A stretch of DNA of 26,662 nt. Origin: Paraphysomonas bandaiensis (lineage: Eukaryota; Chrysophyceae). The notes under the pieces were generated by a model. The model was not told where the DNA came from. It did no database searches and worked only from the letters and a program-made list of their open reading frames with translations. The number at the start of each line of letters is the position of its first letter. Within the stretch, counting starts at the first letter, position 1. The DNA is taken from contig CBFFRP010000013.1 of the NCBI GenBank assembly GCA_965644295.1, positions 1-26,662 on the forward strand, read 5' to 3'. Positions 1-9,745 of the stretch are shown one piece after another. The position numbers and the translations under genes are program-made.

Positions 1-35
<35 letters not shown>

Positions 36-36
36 T
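1..36. repeat. (AGAC)n microsatellite, cut by window edge
   Basis: About nine perfect AGAC units open the window and stop just before the end of the first ORF. The array probably continues beyond the left edge. Confidence 0.95.
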
Positions 37-47
37 ATATGAGCGCT

Positions 48-545
48 TTATTCATACCTTGGAGTAAATTCTAAAGACACTGTCCAGTGCGTAAAATCAT
101 TATGATTTACCATATTTTCTTTAAATGGTTCACCGTTTATATCATATAATCTGAATCGTATTTTTTTCGGACTACAACTATTATCAACCTTAAACCTGTT
201 GTTTTTATTTTTACATGGCGGTAAAGCCCCGCTCCCATCAGAATACATGCAACATAATAAAAAATGGTCTGATCCTTCGGCTAAATTATCCGCATACAAA
301 CCCATTTTTTTAAAATCAGCCCTACGAAAACTCATTTTTTCATCATCATCCTGAGGAATTGCAGATATATTCAAAGTTTCAATATTCATACAAAACCCGA
401 TGCATTCAACTTCATAATAATCACAATCATCACAAGACAGAACTGGTAAAATTAATGTACAATCGTGAGCGCTTTCATTCATAGCATTTATAGACGTAAA
501 ATTATAAATAAAACTTTGGTTTCTGGGGAAATCCATCATAAACAT
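48..545 (-). CDS. Hypothetical protein, 165 aa, possibly virus-like structural protein
   Basis: An intact intronless frame with ATG at 545 and TAA at 48-50. The protein is rich in Asn, Asp, Cys and aromatic residues, has no clear signal peptide, and looks beta-rich. Its C-terminal part (an IRFRLYD-NGEP segment followed by WTVSLEFTP) recalls the beta-sandwich ends of small structural proteins in Polinton-like viruses and related elements; this is a resemblance from memory, not a database hit. The next gene ends only 35 bp upstream on the same strand, spacing that suits a compact virus-like element better than this host. The surrounding DNA is much more AT-rich than the host genes. The start sits just after an AT-only stretch that could serve as a promoter. 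It may instead be an orphan host gene. The ORF is fairly secure; the assignment is weak. Confidence 0.5.
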   Translation of the reverse strand: MFMMDFPRNQSFIYNFTSINAMNESAHDCTLILPVLSCDDCDYYEVECIGFCMNIETLNISAIPQDDDEKMSFRRADFKKMGLYADNLAEGSDHFLLCCMYSDGSGALPPCKNKNNRFKVDNSCSPKKIRFRLYDINGEPFKENMVNHNDFTHWTVSLEFTPRYE

Positions 546-580
546 TATATAATATATGTTATATAATAATTTAAAATTAA
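546..580 (-). promoter_or_regulatory. AT-only upstream region shared by two minus-strand ORFs
   Basis: The 35 bp between the two left-end ORFs are almost pure A/T and read TATTATATA on the minus strand just before the ATG at 545. A similar TTATTATATA lies immediately upstream of the ATG at 754. A shared AT-rich box at the same distance from two starts suggests a common promoter element, as in small DNA viruses of protists. This is inference from two instances. Confidence 0.3.
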
Positions 581-754
581 TTAAAGCTTTTTCTTAATTC
601 TCTTTTTCACTGATGTAGCCTTTTTGTTTATCTTCTTGGCTACCTCCTTACGCTTGTTCTCTGCGTGTTTGGTTACGTCTTGTTTTGCTTTGTTTACTGT
701 TGCTCTCAAAGCTTTATTAATCATTTTGTTAACTTGTGCTTGATTCTTCGGCAT
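581..754 (-). CDS. Small, highly basic hypothetical protein, 57 aa
   Basis: The frame from ATG 754 gives 57 residues, about a third of them Lys or Arg, with a run of KK/KKR motifs toward the C-terminus and helical heptad-like spacing. That composition suits a nucleic-acid-binding or DNA-condensing peptide; no family is recognised. An in-frame ATG at 808 would add 18 residues. I prefer 754 because it directly follows the same TTATTATATA box seen before the neighbouring ORF and because the extra residues include non-basic, AT-box-derived sequence. It lies 35 bp upstream of the 165-aa ORF on the same strand, so both probably belong to one virus-like insertion. Confidence 0.4.
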   Translation of the reverse strand: MPKNQAQVNKMINKALRATVNKAKQDVTKHAENKRKEVAKKINKKATSVKKRIKKKL

Positions 755-887
755 ATATAATAAGTGTATATATTTTTTTACAGGATAACAGGGAGTAAAA
801 TACGGCATGTCTATATATAGGGTAGTTAGGTCTATTGTTCCGTCTATCTGTTGTAATTGTTCGGTGTTTAAGTCAGGGTTGGTATAT

Positions 888-950
888 CGTTTGGTTAATA
901 GGGTCGGTTGATCGTTTGGTTGATAGGGTCGGTTGATCGCTGGGGTTAAT
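888..950. repeat. 25-bp tandem repeat, about 2.5 copies
   Basis: Two nearly identical 25-bp units (888-912 and 913-937, one mismatch), each containing TAGGGTCGGTTGATCG, are followed by a degenerate partial unit. The array lies about 130 bp upstream of the basic ORF and could mark the end or control region of the AT-rich insertion. Confidence 0.75.
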
Positions 951-1430
951 ATGTATAGTATTATTTTATTTTGATTGCATTTTTTTTGACATTTTTGTTG
1001 AAAATATTTATTTCTGATATTTATTTTTTAGAAAAAAGTTTTTTTTAAAGAAAAATGTTGTAAAAAATGTAGTGTATACTGTTGCAAAATTTGTGAAAAT
1101 AAGATTTTTTTTGCATTTTTTATTGTGAAAGGTGACACGACATTTTTTATGTAAAAAAGTGTATAAAAAAATGTAATGTATAATATTGGAAGCACTTGTA
1201 CGTGATACACAGCGATACCATAGGGGTAAGGGTCAGTATAAATTAATAGTTTTTATGGTCACGGTTAACACGGCTAGGGTCGAAGACCCCCCCCCCCTCT
1301 CTCTGTGTGTGTCTCTGACTACTACTGTGTAATTCAAGTAACGGCTACAAGTCAATATAGCATTTTAATTACTTAAAAGAGCAATACATAGCAATGTAAG
1401 GTAAAGATTTGACAAACTTAAACAATGCAG
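951..1430. other. AT-rich gene-free stretch with C-tract
   Basis: Dominated by A- and T-runs. A related motif, AAAAAATGTAGTGTATA or close, occurs near 1061-1078 and again near 1167-1183. A poly-C run followed by CT/GT dinucleotides lies near 1287-1315. A 60-codon frame on the minus strand (1028-1210) is open only because the DNA is T-rich, and I do not call it. No convincing gene is seen. Confidence 0.5.
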
Positions 1431-1627
1431 TAGTGAATGTCTTATGTGCAATAGGCGTGTAAGAGTCAGAACTAATGTAGCAAATCAATTTAACTAACTT
1501 GTGCTTAACTCTGCTATCCTACTATTTAGCGCTACGACAGCTGCTTGTGCGTCACTGCAAGCACCAAGGTGCAACCAATTTTACCCTATTACTCAAAGCA
1601 ATCGCAGAGGAAAGCAGAATGTTAACG
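1431..1627 (+). repeat. Dispersed repeat family, copy A
   Basis: Starts with TAGTGAATGTCTTATG and contains the family core with the perfect hairpin GCACCAAGGTGC near 1561-1575, followed by CTCAAAGCAATCGCAGAG. The same order of blocks occurs at 10057-10215 (plus), 21981-22345 (plus) and, inverted, at 9285-9745. In all four copies the frame reading LLVRH-KHQGAT stays open across the core. Confidence 0.8.
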
Positions 1628-2130
1628 ATTATTAAGATGTTAGTACTCAAGAATAAGAAGAGTATAGTGTTTACGTGTTCACTGTTCAATCACATACATT
1701 GTGAGCAATACTCAACAAAACTGACCTTCATCTGTCAGCTATAGTATCTTGCATACTGCATACTGTATACTATATAACTATTATATTTTTATTTTCTGAG
1801 ACGATATGCCATATATATTTTGGTATCATAAGGAAACGTAGTAATTATACATTATAGGCATGGGAAAAACACATGATTTTTTGCAGTTAGCATTGGTTAT
1901 TTCAGTTCTATTAATAGTTTTATTTTCTTTGATTGCATCTGAGTATTTACTGCATTAATTGGCGAAAACTTCGTCTTTTAAGTAGTGCACACCAATATTA
2001 GAGTAGAAAATTACTTCTCAGGATACGGGTGACCCTCTAGACCCAACTATCAAATTAATATACTAAAGGTTGGTGAATAGTACTTAACCGTTCTACACGT
2101 ATTGAAGAATAGTACATATAATCATCAAAT
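1628..2130. other. Gene-poor stretch with one tiny membrane-type ORF
   Basis: No gene of ordinary size is seen. A 32-codon plus-strand ORF at 1860-1958 encodes a charged N-terminus followed by about 20 hydrophobic residues (LALVISVLLIVLFSLIA), the layout of a single-pass membrane micropeptide. T-rich DNA produces hydrophobic frames by chance, so support is weak. Confidence 0.2.
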
Positions 2131-2283
2131 TTAATTTAAGGTGTTGTATTCTTCCATACAGTGCTGACCGATATACTGATCTATTATTTCTGTGAAATGT
2201 TTCAAGTTAATACTACTACAATAACCTATAAAATATGACAATCGATAAGCATTAAATTGTCTGTAATTCGGGAACCCATTCAT
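2131..2283 (-). CDS. Coding-like frame, 50 aa, possibly an alternative last exon
   Basis: ATG at 2283 opens a frame of 50 residues rich in Tyr, Ile and charged residues, ending at TAA 2131-2133. The composition is protein-like. It begins 28 bp beyond the stop of the spliced gene at 2311-2957 on the same strand. A possible GTATGC donor inside that gene's last exon (about 2361) could join in phase to an acceptor ending CCCGAATTACAG (about 2265), making this its alternative C-terminus. I cannot decide between an alternative exon, a separate small ORF and chance. Confidence 0.25.
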   Translation of the reverse strand: MNGFPNYRQFNAYRLSYFIGYCSSINLKHFTEIIDQYIGQHCMEEYNTLN

Positions 2284-2310
2284 TTAGTATGTGCATAGCG
2301 GCTTCTCAAT

Positions 2311-2957
2311 TTAGTATGGCGGGTCAGGGAAAATGATATTAGTTCGAAAAGTAGTCGCTCGGGTGTTCGCATACGAGGACGGCGTTAGAGATACGCAATC
2401 ACTGATCAGAGAATGGGGACACACGGAATTATCTGATGTGGACTTCTTCGAAAGAATCTAAGCCAGAGTTATCACGTAAAGAAAACATTCGCTCTTACCA
2501 TAGAAGACTTGGACGCGTACCATTTGTAATACAACATCAGTTTATGCGTCAAAGAGTATTCCCGAGCAATAACTTTTGACTCACATGCCACTTTATGTGG
2601 AGTGTTATCTGCATAAGTAACAAACATAATAATTATAGTTATATACATACAATATATAGTTACATATATATAGTTACATACATACGTACATACATACATA
2701 CATGTACAGCATAGAGCTATAGGGATGTGTATAGTTATATACATACAGTATCAACCTGGATATTTAAGAAGTTTCGAAGTAGTTTCTGGGAATTTATTCG
2801 TCATCCAGAAATCTCGTTTAGTATTACTGTGTTTCTCTATAGATGCACATGTCGCTTCAGCCACTTTACGAAATTCTTCTTTCTTTTGTATGGCAGATTC
2901 ATCTGATTTCCCATGACCAATCATAGGAGCGGAGTAGGGGTTAGGGATAGATGGCAT
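2311..2957 (-). CDS. Hypothetical spliced gene, three exons, 152 aa
   Basis: Three exons join without phase conflict: 2957-2756, 2608-2499 and 2457-2311, with introns of 147 and 41 bp. The first intron starts GTTGAT and ends TTATGCAG; the second starts GTAAGA and ends GGCTTAG. The exon ends carry phases 1 and 0, and the joined frame ends at TAA. The protein starts with a Pro-rich segment (MPSIPNPYSAP), continues as a Lys/Glu-rich helical stretch with RDFWMTNKFPETTSKLL, then an aromatic helix (HKLMLYYKWY), and ends in a Ser/Thr-rich tail closing with PDPPY. No membrane segment or catalytic motif is evident and I do not recognise the family. A TAA in frame lies 81 bp upstream of ATG 2957, so that ATG is the natural start unless an upstream exon exists. 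The frame at 2131-2283 may be an alternative end. Confidence 0.5.
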
Positions 2958-3038
2958 AGGGGTGGTTGTATGGGTATAAGATGATGTATGTATATGTTCT
3001 TTAGTTGTGTATGGTATATGAGAGGCAGGATCTTCTTC

Positions 3039-3173
3039 TTAACACATATGTCCACTGCAAGAACTCTGTGGGAAGCAATCTATACATACAGGAGCACAGT
3101 GCAGGCAGCCAGTGTAACAGTAATGGATGCATTCAGCGATAAATAGAAGGTACAAAAATGAGGAAATCAAGGG
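3039..3173 (-). other. Cysteine-rich open frame without a start codon
   Basis: On the minus strand, a frame with a hydrophobic stretch (LISSFLYLLFIAEC) runs into a segment with Cys at nearly every third or fourth position (CYTGCLHCAPVCIDC) and ends at TAA 3041-3039. No ATG precedes it. It could be the last exon of a small secreted or zinc-binding protein, or chance. It lies just upstream of the spliced gene on the same strand. Confidence 0.2.
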
Positions 3174-3246
3174 TTTTTGTAGTTTTGTAGAGAAAAACGG
3201 GGTTTATTGTATGTACAGCAATGAATGTACATGTTCGTAGTGTACG

Positions 3247-3475
3247 GTATGTATGTATGTATGTATGTATGTATGTATGTATGTATGTATGTATGTATGT
3301 ATGTATGTATGTATGTATGTATGTATGTATGTATGTATGTATGTATGTATGTATGTATGTATGTATGTATGTATGTATGTATGTATGTATGTATGTATGT
3401 ATGTATGTATGTATGTATGTATGTATGTATGTATGTATGTATGTATGTATGTATGTATGTATGTATGTATGTATG
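3247..3475. repeat. (TATG)n microsatellite, about 57 units
   Basis: An uninterrupted tetranucleotide array of about 229 bp. It has no stop codon in several frames, giving spurious MYVC and YIHT ORFs. It ends about 230 bp upstream of the formin ATG, in the gene's sense orientation. Confidence 0.98.
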
Positions 3476-3708
3476 CATCGCCATATCAGTACATTCATAT
3501 ATACATACATACACATGCCTGTTAAGTTACTCAGGAATCCATCCCTATTAATTCATCAGTGCTCACACCTCACGGTAGCAAATAGCTTCCAGTCAGCACT
3601 TGATTCCTACTAACCACATACCAGTAGAGGATAATAATGCCCTCATCTCACACACATTAACTCCTTAATTCTCCTCTATTTAATACACACACACATACAT
3701 ACACAAAC

Positions 3709-6700
3709 ATGTCCACAGCAAGACCAACATTAACACGTAGAAGTAGTACACGTGATCGACGTATTGATACAAAAAAAGAAAATGATAAAACACCAGATAA
3801 AATTAATGGATTACTCCTTGCTGATAGCATCTCATTAGAGCACACGATGAGAGTGAAGGACACTATTAAAGTCGCATCGAAAGCATGGCTTCATCATTTT
3901 CTTAAAATGGATGGATTACAAAATTTAGTATCTATGTTGGTGAAGTTTCAAAGTATGGATGATAAAGAACCAAATGAATTAAGAATTCAATATGAGTTAT
4001 TGTTATCTGTAAAAGCTGCGATGAACAGTCAGGCAGGTCTTGATATGATGATAGATCAACCTGATCTCGTTGCTTCACTTGCACTGAATATTGATAGTGA
4101 AGACAGTGCGATATGTACTCAGGTAGTTAAATTATATTATGGATTTCGTCTTTAAATATTCCTTTCCTTGTGAAGACTTTGGAGCTGTTAGCGGTTCTAA
4201 TGGTGTCAGGAGACAATGGTTGTCGGGCTGTACTAGAGGCTCTCGACTTTTTCAAGCTAGTCACTCGTGAACGCGTGCGATTCCAATGCCTTGTGGATGC
4301 GTTGCACTCCAATGGAACTAGTTTTGCTTTTAAGAGAGATATCATCCTTTTCCTTAATACAGTAGTGAACACTGCCACTGATCTGGAAGACAGACTTGAG
4401 ATTCGGGCGGATATGATTTACTCTGGTATGGTTTCTTTACATGCAGTCTAGCGTGGACGTGATTGAATTGACACAGGAATTATTCCCACTGTTGAAAAAC
4501 TCAAGGCACTATGTTTTGATGAGCTGGGAAAGGATTTCGAGGTAATTTATTTACTGTGCTTGCTGCGATGTTGACGCTGGTGTGATTCATCCATCCAGGA
4601 GGACTATGACCAGGAAGCGACCCAGCAGATGGAAGAAGTACAGGAACTAGAAGCTCAGCTTCAGGTCTTTGAGACCGTCATGCAGCGCGATATTGCAGAG
4701 TGTGTGACGGACCTCGAGACTACTTTTCAGTCTACCGAAGTGGATCTCTCTGGTGGGTTCCTATTTTGTTGTGTTTATCTGTGATTATAGATATCAATAG
4801 ATCCCGAGCAAATATTCCAGTCGTTACACGCCTCATCTGTGGAGCACGAGTGCTTTATACCATTCCTCAGGTATATTCTGTTCTATTTTCTAGAGGTCCC
4901 TATTTACCTTGATCATACAGCGTGCTCCAAACTCTACTGATGATCCCTTCGTATGACTCCTTTGGTAAAATGCAATGGGAAACTGTGGATTCAGTCCTGA
5001 AGAAACTGGTTGCTGGGGAGGCCATAGCTGCGAATGAGGAATACGCTCCAGAGTTCTTGATCTCTAATACTAAACAGAACCTAAGTTGGAAGCAGCGGTG
5101 GGTATTATTGTATGAATCTAGTATGCATACGAGATTCGTTGTTTTGGTATGATGTGTGGTAATTTCTTACGTGATGTAGACTGGAAGAACTCTCTCAGCA
5201 AGCAGATCAGCTCGGTGCCCGGTGTCAAGAGATGGAAGAGGTGTGTTTACCGTACTCATTTCTATGCGCTGAATAGCGTTTTTGTGTGCTTGAACATTCG
5301 TGTGTAATGTATTTTAGCAATGTGTGGTAAAATCATTTCCGACAACTGTGTATATGTAAATAGCGTGAGTGTAAGTGTACTCCGTTGTTGTACTATATGC
5401 CATACGTATGACGGTACGAATTATATACATGACATAACTTTAATTGCAGGCGGAGCTCGTCATGAAAGATGAGTTAGAGGAGCTACGCCGCAAGGAATCT
5501 GCGATGCTCTTCATGCGTGAGAAAGAACGGAAGGTCTGGTCCAATCACACATGTACTAGAACTAACGATGTCGCCTACAGGCTGCAGAGGTTGTGACGAG
5601 ACAGTTGAGGCATATGCAAGATCTGAGAGAGTTTGAAAAAGGCCTCGTATCTCGCGCCGAGGAGATCTTAGTCACTGGGCAACAGCAACAGCAGGATACC
5701 CACGCGCGACGGCTAAGTTCGGCTTCTGGCAAGAACAGCAGTCGACGACCTAGTATGCTTAAGGGGGTTGTTCCTGTGGGAAAGACCGTAGGGCCAGTTG
5801 CCAGGCCTGTGATGCGCATTCAGGGCTCACGTAACCTATTGAACTGCCCCTCTGATGAGGAATACGACGATGAGTATGAGTCCTACCAGGAACATGACAA
5901 AGAGGGAGAGGAATTTGAAGAGGGTCAATCTCCCGCAGATGCAGAAACTCCATCAGAAAGTTCTGGAACAGCGGGAGGAATGCGCCGGGGTCCAAGGGCG
6001 GGGGGGAGGGGATTCGGGAGAGGTATGCCGATGAGACACATGCCCCCCAGACATCCACAGAGCATACCGGAGCAACCTGAAACCGTGGTAAGTACAACTG
6101 AAAAGGAGGGGGAAGAAGAGGATATGAGTGTCGGAAATGAACCGGGAGATACTGGAACTCAAGAGGTAGGTGAATTAAAGGCGGAGGGCAATGGGGATGA
6201 AGGGCAGCCCCTCACTGTGAGTGCGGTGGATGTTGGAGCTCTGCAGGAGGCTGCACGAGCGTCACTGCAGCGAGCAGACAGTAAGGAGGTAGAGTTCGTA
6301 CAAATGAAGCGCCGACTTTTCGACCTGGAGGTGCGCCTGCAGGAAGCACAGCGGGAGCTTCAGAGGCAGCAGGACTTGGCACGTGATAAGGAGACTGAAT
6401 ACAAGCGAAAACTGAAACAAGGAGAGACAACACCATCACAAGATCCCAGGGAGACCATTATATCTTTACTGCAGAAAAGAGGTAGCACCCCGGGCAAACA
6501 AGTGGGGGAGGGGGATGCGGTGTCCACACCTGTGGCAGAACCGCCTTCGAAAAGTGGAACTGGGGCGGCATCCTCCGAGACTGTGGAGGGAACTCAGGGC
6601 GGGGTTGCAGGAAAACTAGGTGCTGGGGGACTGTCGAATCTGAACGCACTCTTTGGTGGGGTGAAAGCGAGCACACCCCCTCCTTCCAAACAGGTCGCCG

Positions 6701-8921
6701 AGTCACCTTCGTCTGGTGAGCCTAAAAGGAGATTGTCGTTCAAGCAGCCCATCGAGGAGGATGGAAAACGCCGTGCTGTGAATGACCGTGGTCCTCCACC
6801 TCAAGCACCTCCACTACCTCCTGGAGCTATGCAGCTCTTGATGTCCCTTGAAGCGGGCAAGCCAGGGGGGATTCCTCTAGCTCCCCCGATGCCCCACGAG
6901 TCGGCTGGACATGCTGCCGAAGAAAAGAAAGATGAGCACGCTAAACCTAAAAAAGAGGTTGTTGAGCCATCAGTGCCTATGCGTTCGCTGTTCTGGAATA
7001 AAATTCCTGACCGGGCTATATTCAAAACTGTGTGGGAGCATCTGTCAGACGAGGAAGTTAAACTAGATATTCAGAAGCTAGAGTCACTTTTCTGTAAGGC
7101 GGTAGTGAAGCCACAGGATGATAGTGACAAGAAAGATAGCAGTCAAGCAAAACCTGAAAAACCGAAGGAAGTAGCCCTGCTAGACACTAAGGTTCAGCAG
7201 AACGTGGGAATCGCGCTTGTAAAGTACCGCATGCCCTCACATGAGATTCGCAAGGCTATTATGCGTATGGACGAGAAAAAACTGGACCTAGAAAAACTCA
7301 ATTCTCTGCGTGCGTTGGCGCCTACTGCGGACGACATATCCGCCCTTCGCGAATATGATGGTGATGTGGAGAATCTAGGAAGAGTGGAAAAGTTTTTCAT
7401 GCAAATCATCGATATTCCCCGTTACACGCAGCGACTTGACTGCTTTATTTTTATGCGGAAGTTTCAAAACTTAGTATCTGAAGCATACTGTCAGCACGAC
7501 ATACTCAACCGCGCAATAGATCAGGTGGAGAACTCACAGTCTCTCAGGCGAGTGTTGGAGATTGTGCTGGCTATTGGAAACTACCTTAATGGTGGCACAC
7601 CAAGGGGCGGGGTGTATGGGTTCAAGTTGGATGGACTACAGAAGCTGTCTACCGTCAAGAGTGTGGACAATAAGTTATCATTGATGCACTTCGTTTCAAT
7701 GCACTGTGAGGAGACAGACGCAGGGATACTGGCAATAGAGGAAGAGTTGTCTGTGACAGAAGAGGCGGCCAGAATAGGACTGGACACTTGTCGCTCTGAA
7801 ATTGCATCCCTTAGAAAGAACCTTAAGAATATAGAGGAGCAGATTGCCGCTCAACAAGAAGATGATATCAAGGATCCCAACGACAAGTTTATAGAAAAGG
7901 TATTGCCGTTCCGCAATGAGGCGACAGTAGAGGTCGAGCGATTAGAGGCAGAGTATGCTTCCATGACGCAGCGGTTCTCGCAGTTAGCTGAATCTTTCGG
8001 TGAAGATGGCAAGAAAACCACAACAGAGGAGTTCTTCACGCTAATAAAAGACTTCGTGGCGGGATTTGTTAAGGCTCATAGGGATAACGAAAAACGTCGC
8101 ATCATGCAGGAGAAGGCTGAAATGAAGCGGGTGCGTAAGAGTATAGAATAGCTTCCAATATAAATTTTGTATATTTTGTGTGCTATAGGCGGCGGAGGAA
8201 AAGAAAAAGAAACTTAGAGCAGAGCGGAAGGCGGCGGCTGCAAGCGACATTGAGACTCTCGTCGATGACGTGTTTGGGAACCTCAAGGGAAAGAAAGCGG
8301 ACGAGATTGTGGATTCTCTCAAGGTGTCGGCTACACATACTTCTCGACGTAAGAAGAGTCATAGTCGGCGCATCGGAGCGGGACGGAGACAGAAGCACAT
8401 AGGTGCCGCTGAGGTACCAGTAGAGGAGGATGATGCACTAGCGGCAATGATGTCGAAATTGGGGGTGGATAGTAGTGCGAATGGATCCAAGTGAGAATTA
8501 CTGAATTGCTATGTGTATGTCTTGTTATGACTCTATACTCAGGAAAAAGAGATCGTCCAAGATTGCTGTACCAGAGGTTGAGGGCGCCGATGCTGTGTCA
8601 CCTGAATCCGCTGCTGCTATTCCCCTGTCGAGTGAGGTTGTGCTGGCTTTAGCTAATGACATGATCAAGGATAGCCCGCCCCCTGCTTCTGCCTCGGGAA
8701 CTGCTAAAGTCGCACTCTCGAAGAAGCCCTCCAGCAAAAAGAGTTTGGAGGATGGACCTCGATCTCGAACGAGTGCTAGCAGGAGATCGGATGGAGGGGG
8801 TGTTGGACGGGCAAGTCAAGCGCCTGCAGAAGACAGCGAATTGGCCGCCTTTTTGAATAGAAAAAAGGAAGGATCTGAGCGAAAACTAAGTGGTGGTGGT
8901 CGACGAAATGTTAAACTGTAG
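3709..8921 (+). CDS. Diaphanous-type formin (GBD/FH3, coiled coil, FH2), 1,501 aa
   Basis: Formins nucleate and processively elongate unbranched actin filaments. Eleven exons join in phase: 3709-4122, 4176-4425, 4477-4541, 4599-4752, 4801-4870, 4921-5097, 5180-5240, 5450-5533, 5581-8130, 8189-8490 and 8543-8921. Residues 45-375 form a GTPase-binding/FH3 armadillo region (RRFQ-like RVRFQCLVDALHSN, then DLEDRLEIRADMIYSG and HECFIPFLSVLQTLL). Coiled coils lie near 378-460 and 641-712. FH1 is only two short proline clusters near 829-865. FH2 spans about 886-1265, opening with MRSLFWNKIP and carrying GNYLNGG near 1091. The tail is basic (RRKKSHSRR) and may hold a degenerate autoregulatory DAD, which would imply Rho-type control. 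An Arg/Gly-rich patch at about 557-575 is unusual. ATG 3709 is the first in frame. Introns are 47-82 bp except one of 209 bp. The family is certain; individual splice sites are my reading. Confidence 0.93.
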
Positions 8922-8996
8922 ACACGGAGCTGTTAGAGTTATTAGTTCGTTGGTTGATTTGGAGTGCGCTTACGGTGGTGTTGTATTTTGTACTCT
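8922..8996. other. Formin 3' flank
   Basis: No coding signal. An AATAAA at 9082-9087 on the plus strand, about 160 bp beyond the formin stop, is a plausible polyadenylation signal and would make the 3' UTR overlap the minus-strand frame at 8997-9269. Confidence 0.35.
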
Positions 8997-9269
8997 CTAT
9001 GAATTGTCTGTACATTGTTGTGAGCGTGCATGTATATGATACAGTACGATTTGAATAATAGTGGCAATACTATGCCATGAAAATAAATAATGTAGAGTGG
9101 TATTTACGTATTTGCTGCATATAGTATTCTTGTGCAACATGTTTGGTATACAGTCTCTGCAGCCGATAAAATCTCTGAGAATTGATGGGTTTACTTTTTC
9201 AGTTAGATAACTGAATTGATTACTCTCAGCACTCAAATAATTAAAACTGGGAGATTCATATCTCGACAT
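8997..9269 (-). CDS. Hypothetical 90-aa frame downstream of repeat copy B
   Basis: An intact 90-codon frame starts with ATG 9269 and ends with TAG 8997-8999. Its composition is protein-like (SILRDFIGCRDCIPNMLHK, then LHYLFSWHSIATIIQIVL), with a moderately hydrophobic C-terminal half and four Cys. It begins where homology between repeat copies B and D stops (GTTGAGGG), so it is either unique flanking DNA or a part of the element missing from the other copies. It overlaps the likely formin 3' UTR antisense. No family is recognised, and chance is possible. Confidence 0.28.
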   Translation of the reverse strand: MSRYESPSFNYLSAESNQFSYLTEKVNPSILRDFIGCRDCIPNMLHKNTICSKYVNTTLHYLFSWHSIATIIQIVLYHIHARSQQCTDNS

Positions 9270-9284
9270 CCCTCAACAAAGTCA

Positions 9285-9745
9285 TTAACACGCACCTTTT
9301 CGTGGTGTTCTGGGGGATAAGTACCGCAGAGATTCTCTCTGGGAAACTAACTTGAGCATAGTCAGCAGATAATGTTCTGCCCACTCATAGCCGAATGCTT
9401 GTGCGGTGCAAGGGACACCAATAAGTGTCACTTGTGTAGACGTCTTTGGACCCTGATGAATAAACAGGCATCCCGGACAGGGCCCACCTGAAAGGTAACC
9501 GGGTATTGGGCTGCCTGCTGAAGTCAAGCATCCGGGATGTTCACCTTGAGGACTCAGAACGGAAGTGGTTGCACCTTGGTGCTTGCGGCGACGCACAAGC
9601 AGCATTCGTAGTGTTAAACAGTAGGATAATAGAGTTTGTACTGATTAGTTACAGGTAGAGGTCTAACTAGGTTGACTAGTATTCATCTAGCTACTAAATC
9701 GGTGCAGGCTTTTAACGCCTATTGCTAAATAAAAGACTTTCAATA
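9285..9745 (-). repeat. Dispersed repeat family, copy B (longest inverted copy)
   Basis: Read on the minus strand, this copy begins near 9740 with the degenerate AAGTCTTTTATTTAGCAATAGGCG end. It continues through the hairpin core GCACCAAGGTGC, the CTTGACTTCAGCAGGCAG block and GACGTCTACACAAGTGACACTT, and finishes with AACACCACGAAAAGGTGCG. A 106-codon frame at 9285-9605 stays open through these blocks and includes LLVRRRKHQGATT and GYEWAEHYLLTMLKL, so it may be the least decayed version of a peptide encoded by the family. No transposase motif is recognised. Confidence 0.75.

Noticed and set aside
1499-1744. 81-codon plus-strand ORF
   Set aside because: The first part is repeat copy A, and the rest is unique sequence with no coding character. 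I treat it as repeat, not a gene.
3133-3613. Several long frames on both strands reading YIHT or MYVC repeats
   Set aside because: A (TATG)n array has no stop codon in several frames on either strand, so these frames are products of the microsatellite. The same holds for the frames at 25551-26661.
8178-8921. Short plus-strand ORFs downstream of the FH2 frame taken as separate genes
   Set aside because: Introns at 8131-8188 and 8491-8542 join them in phase to the formin as its C-terminal tail.
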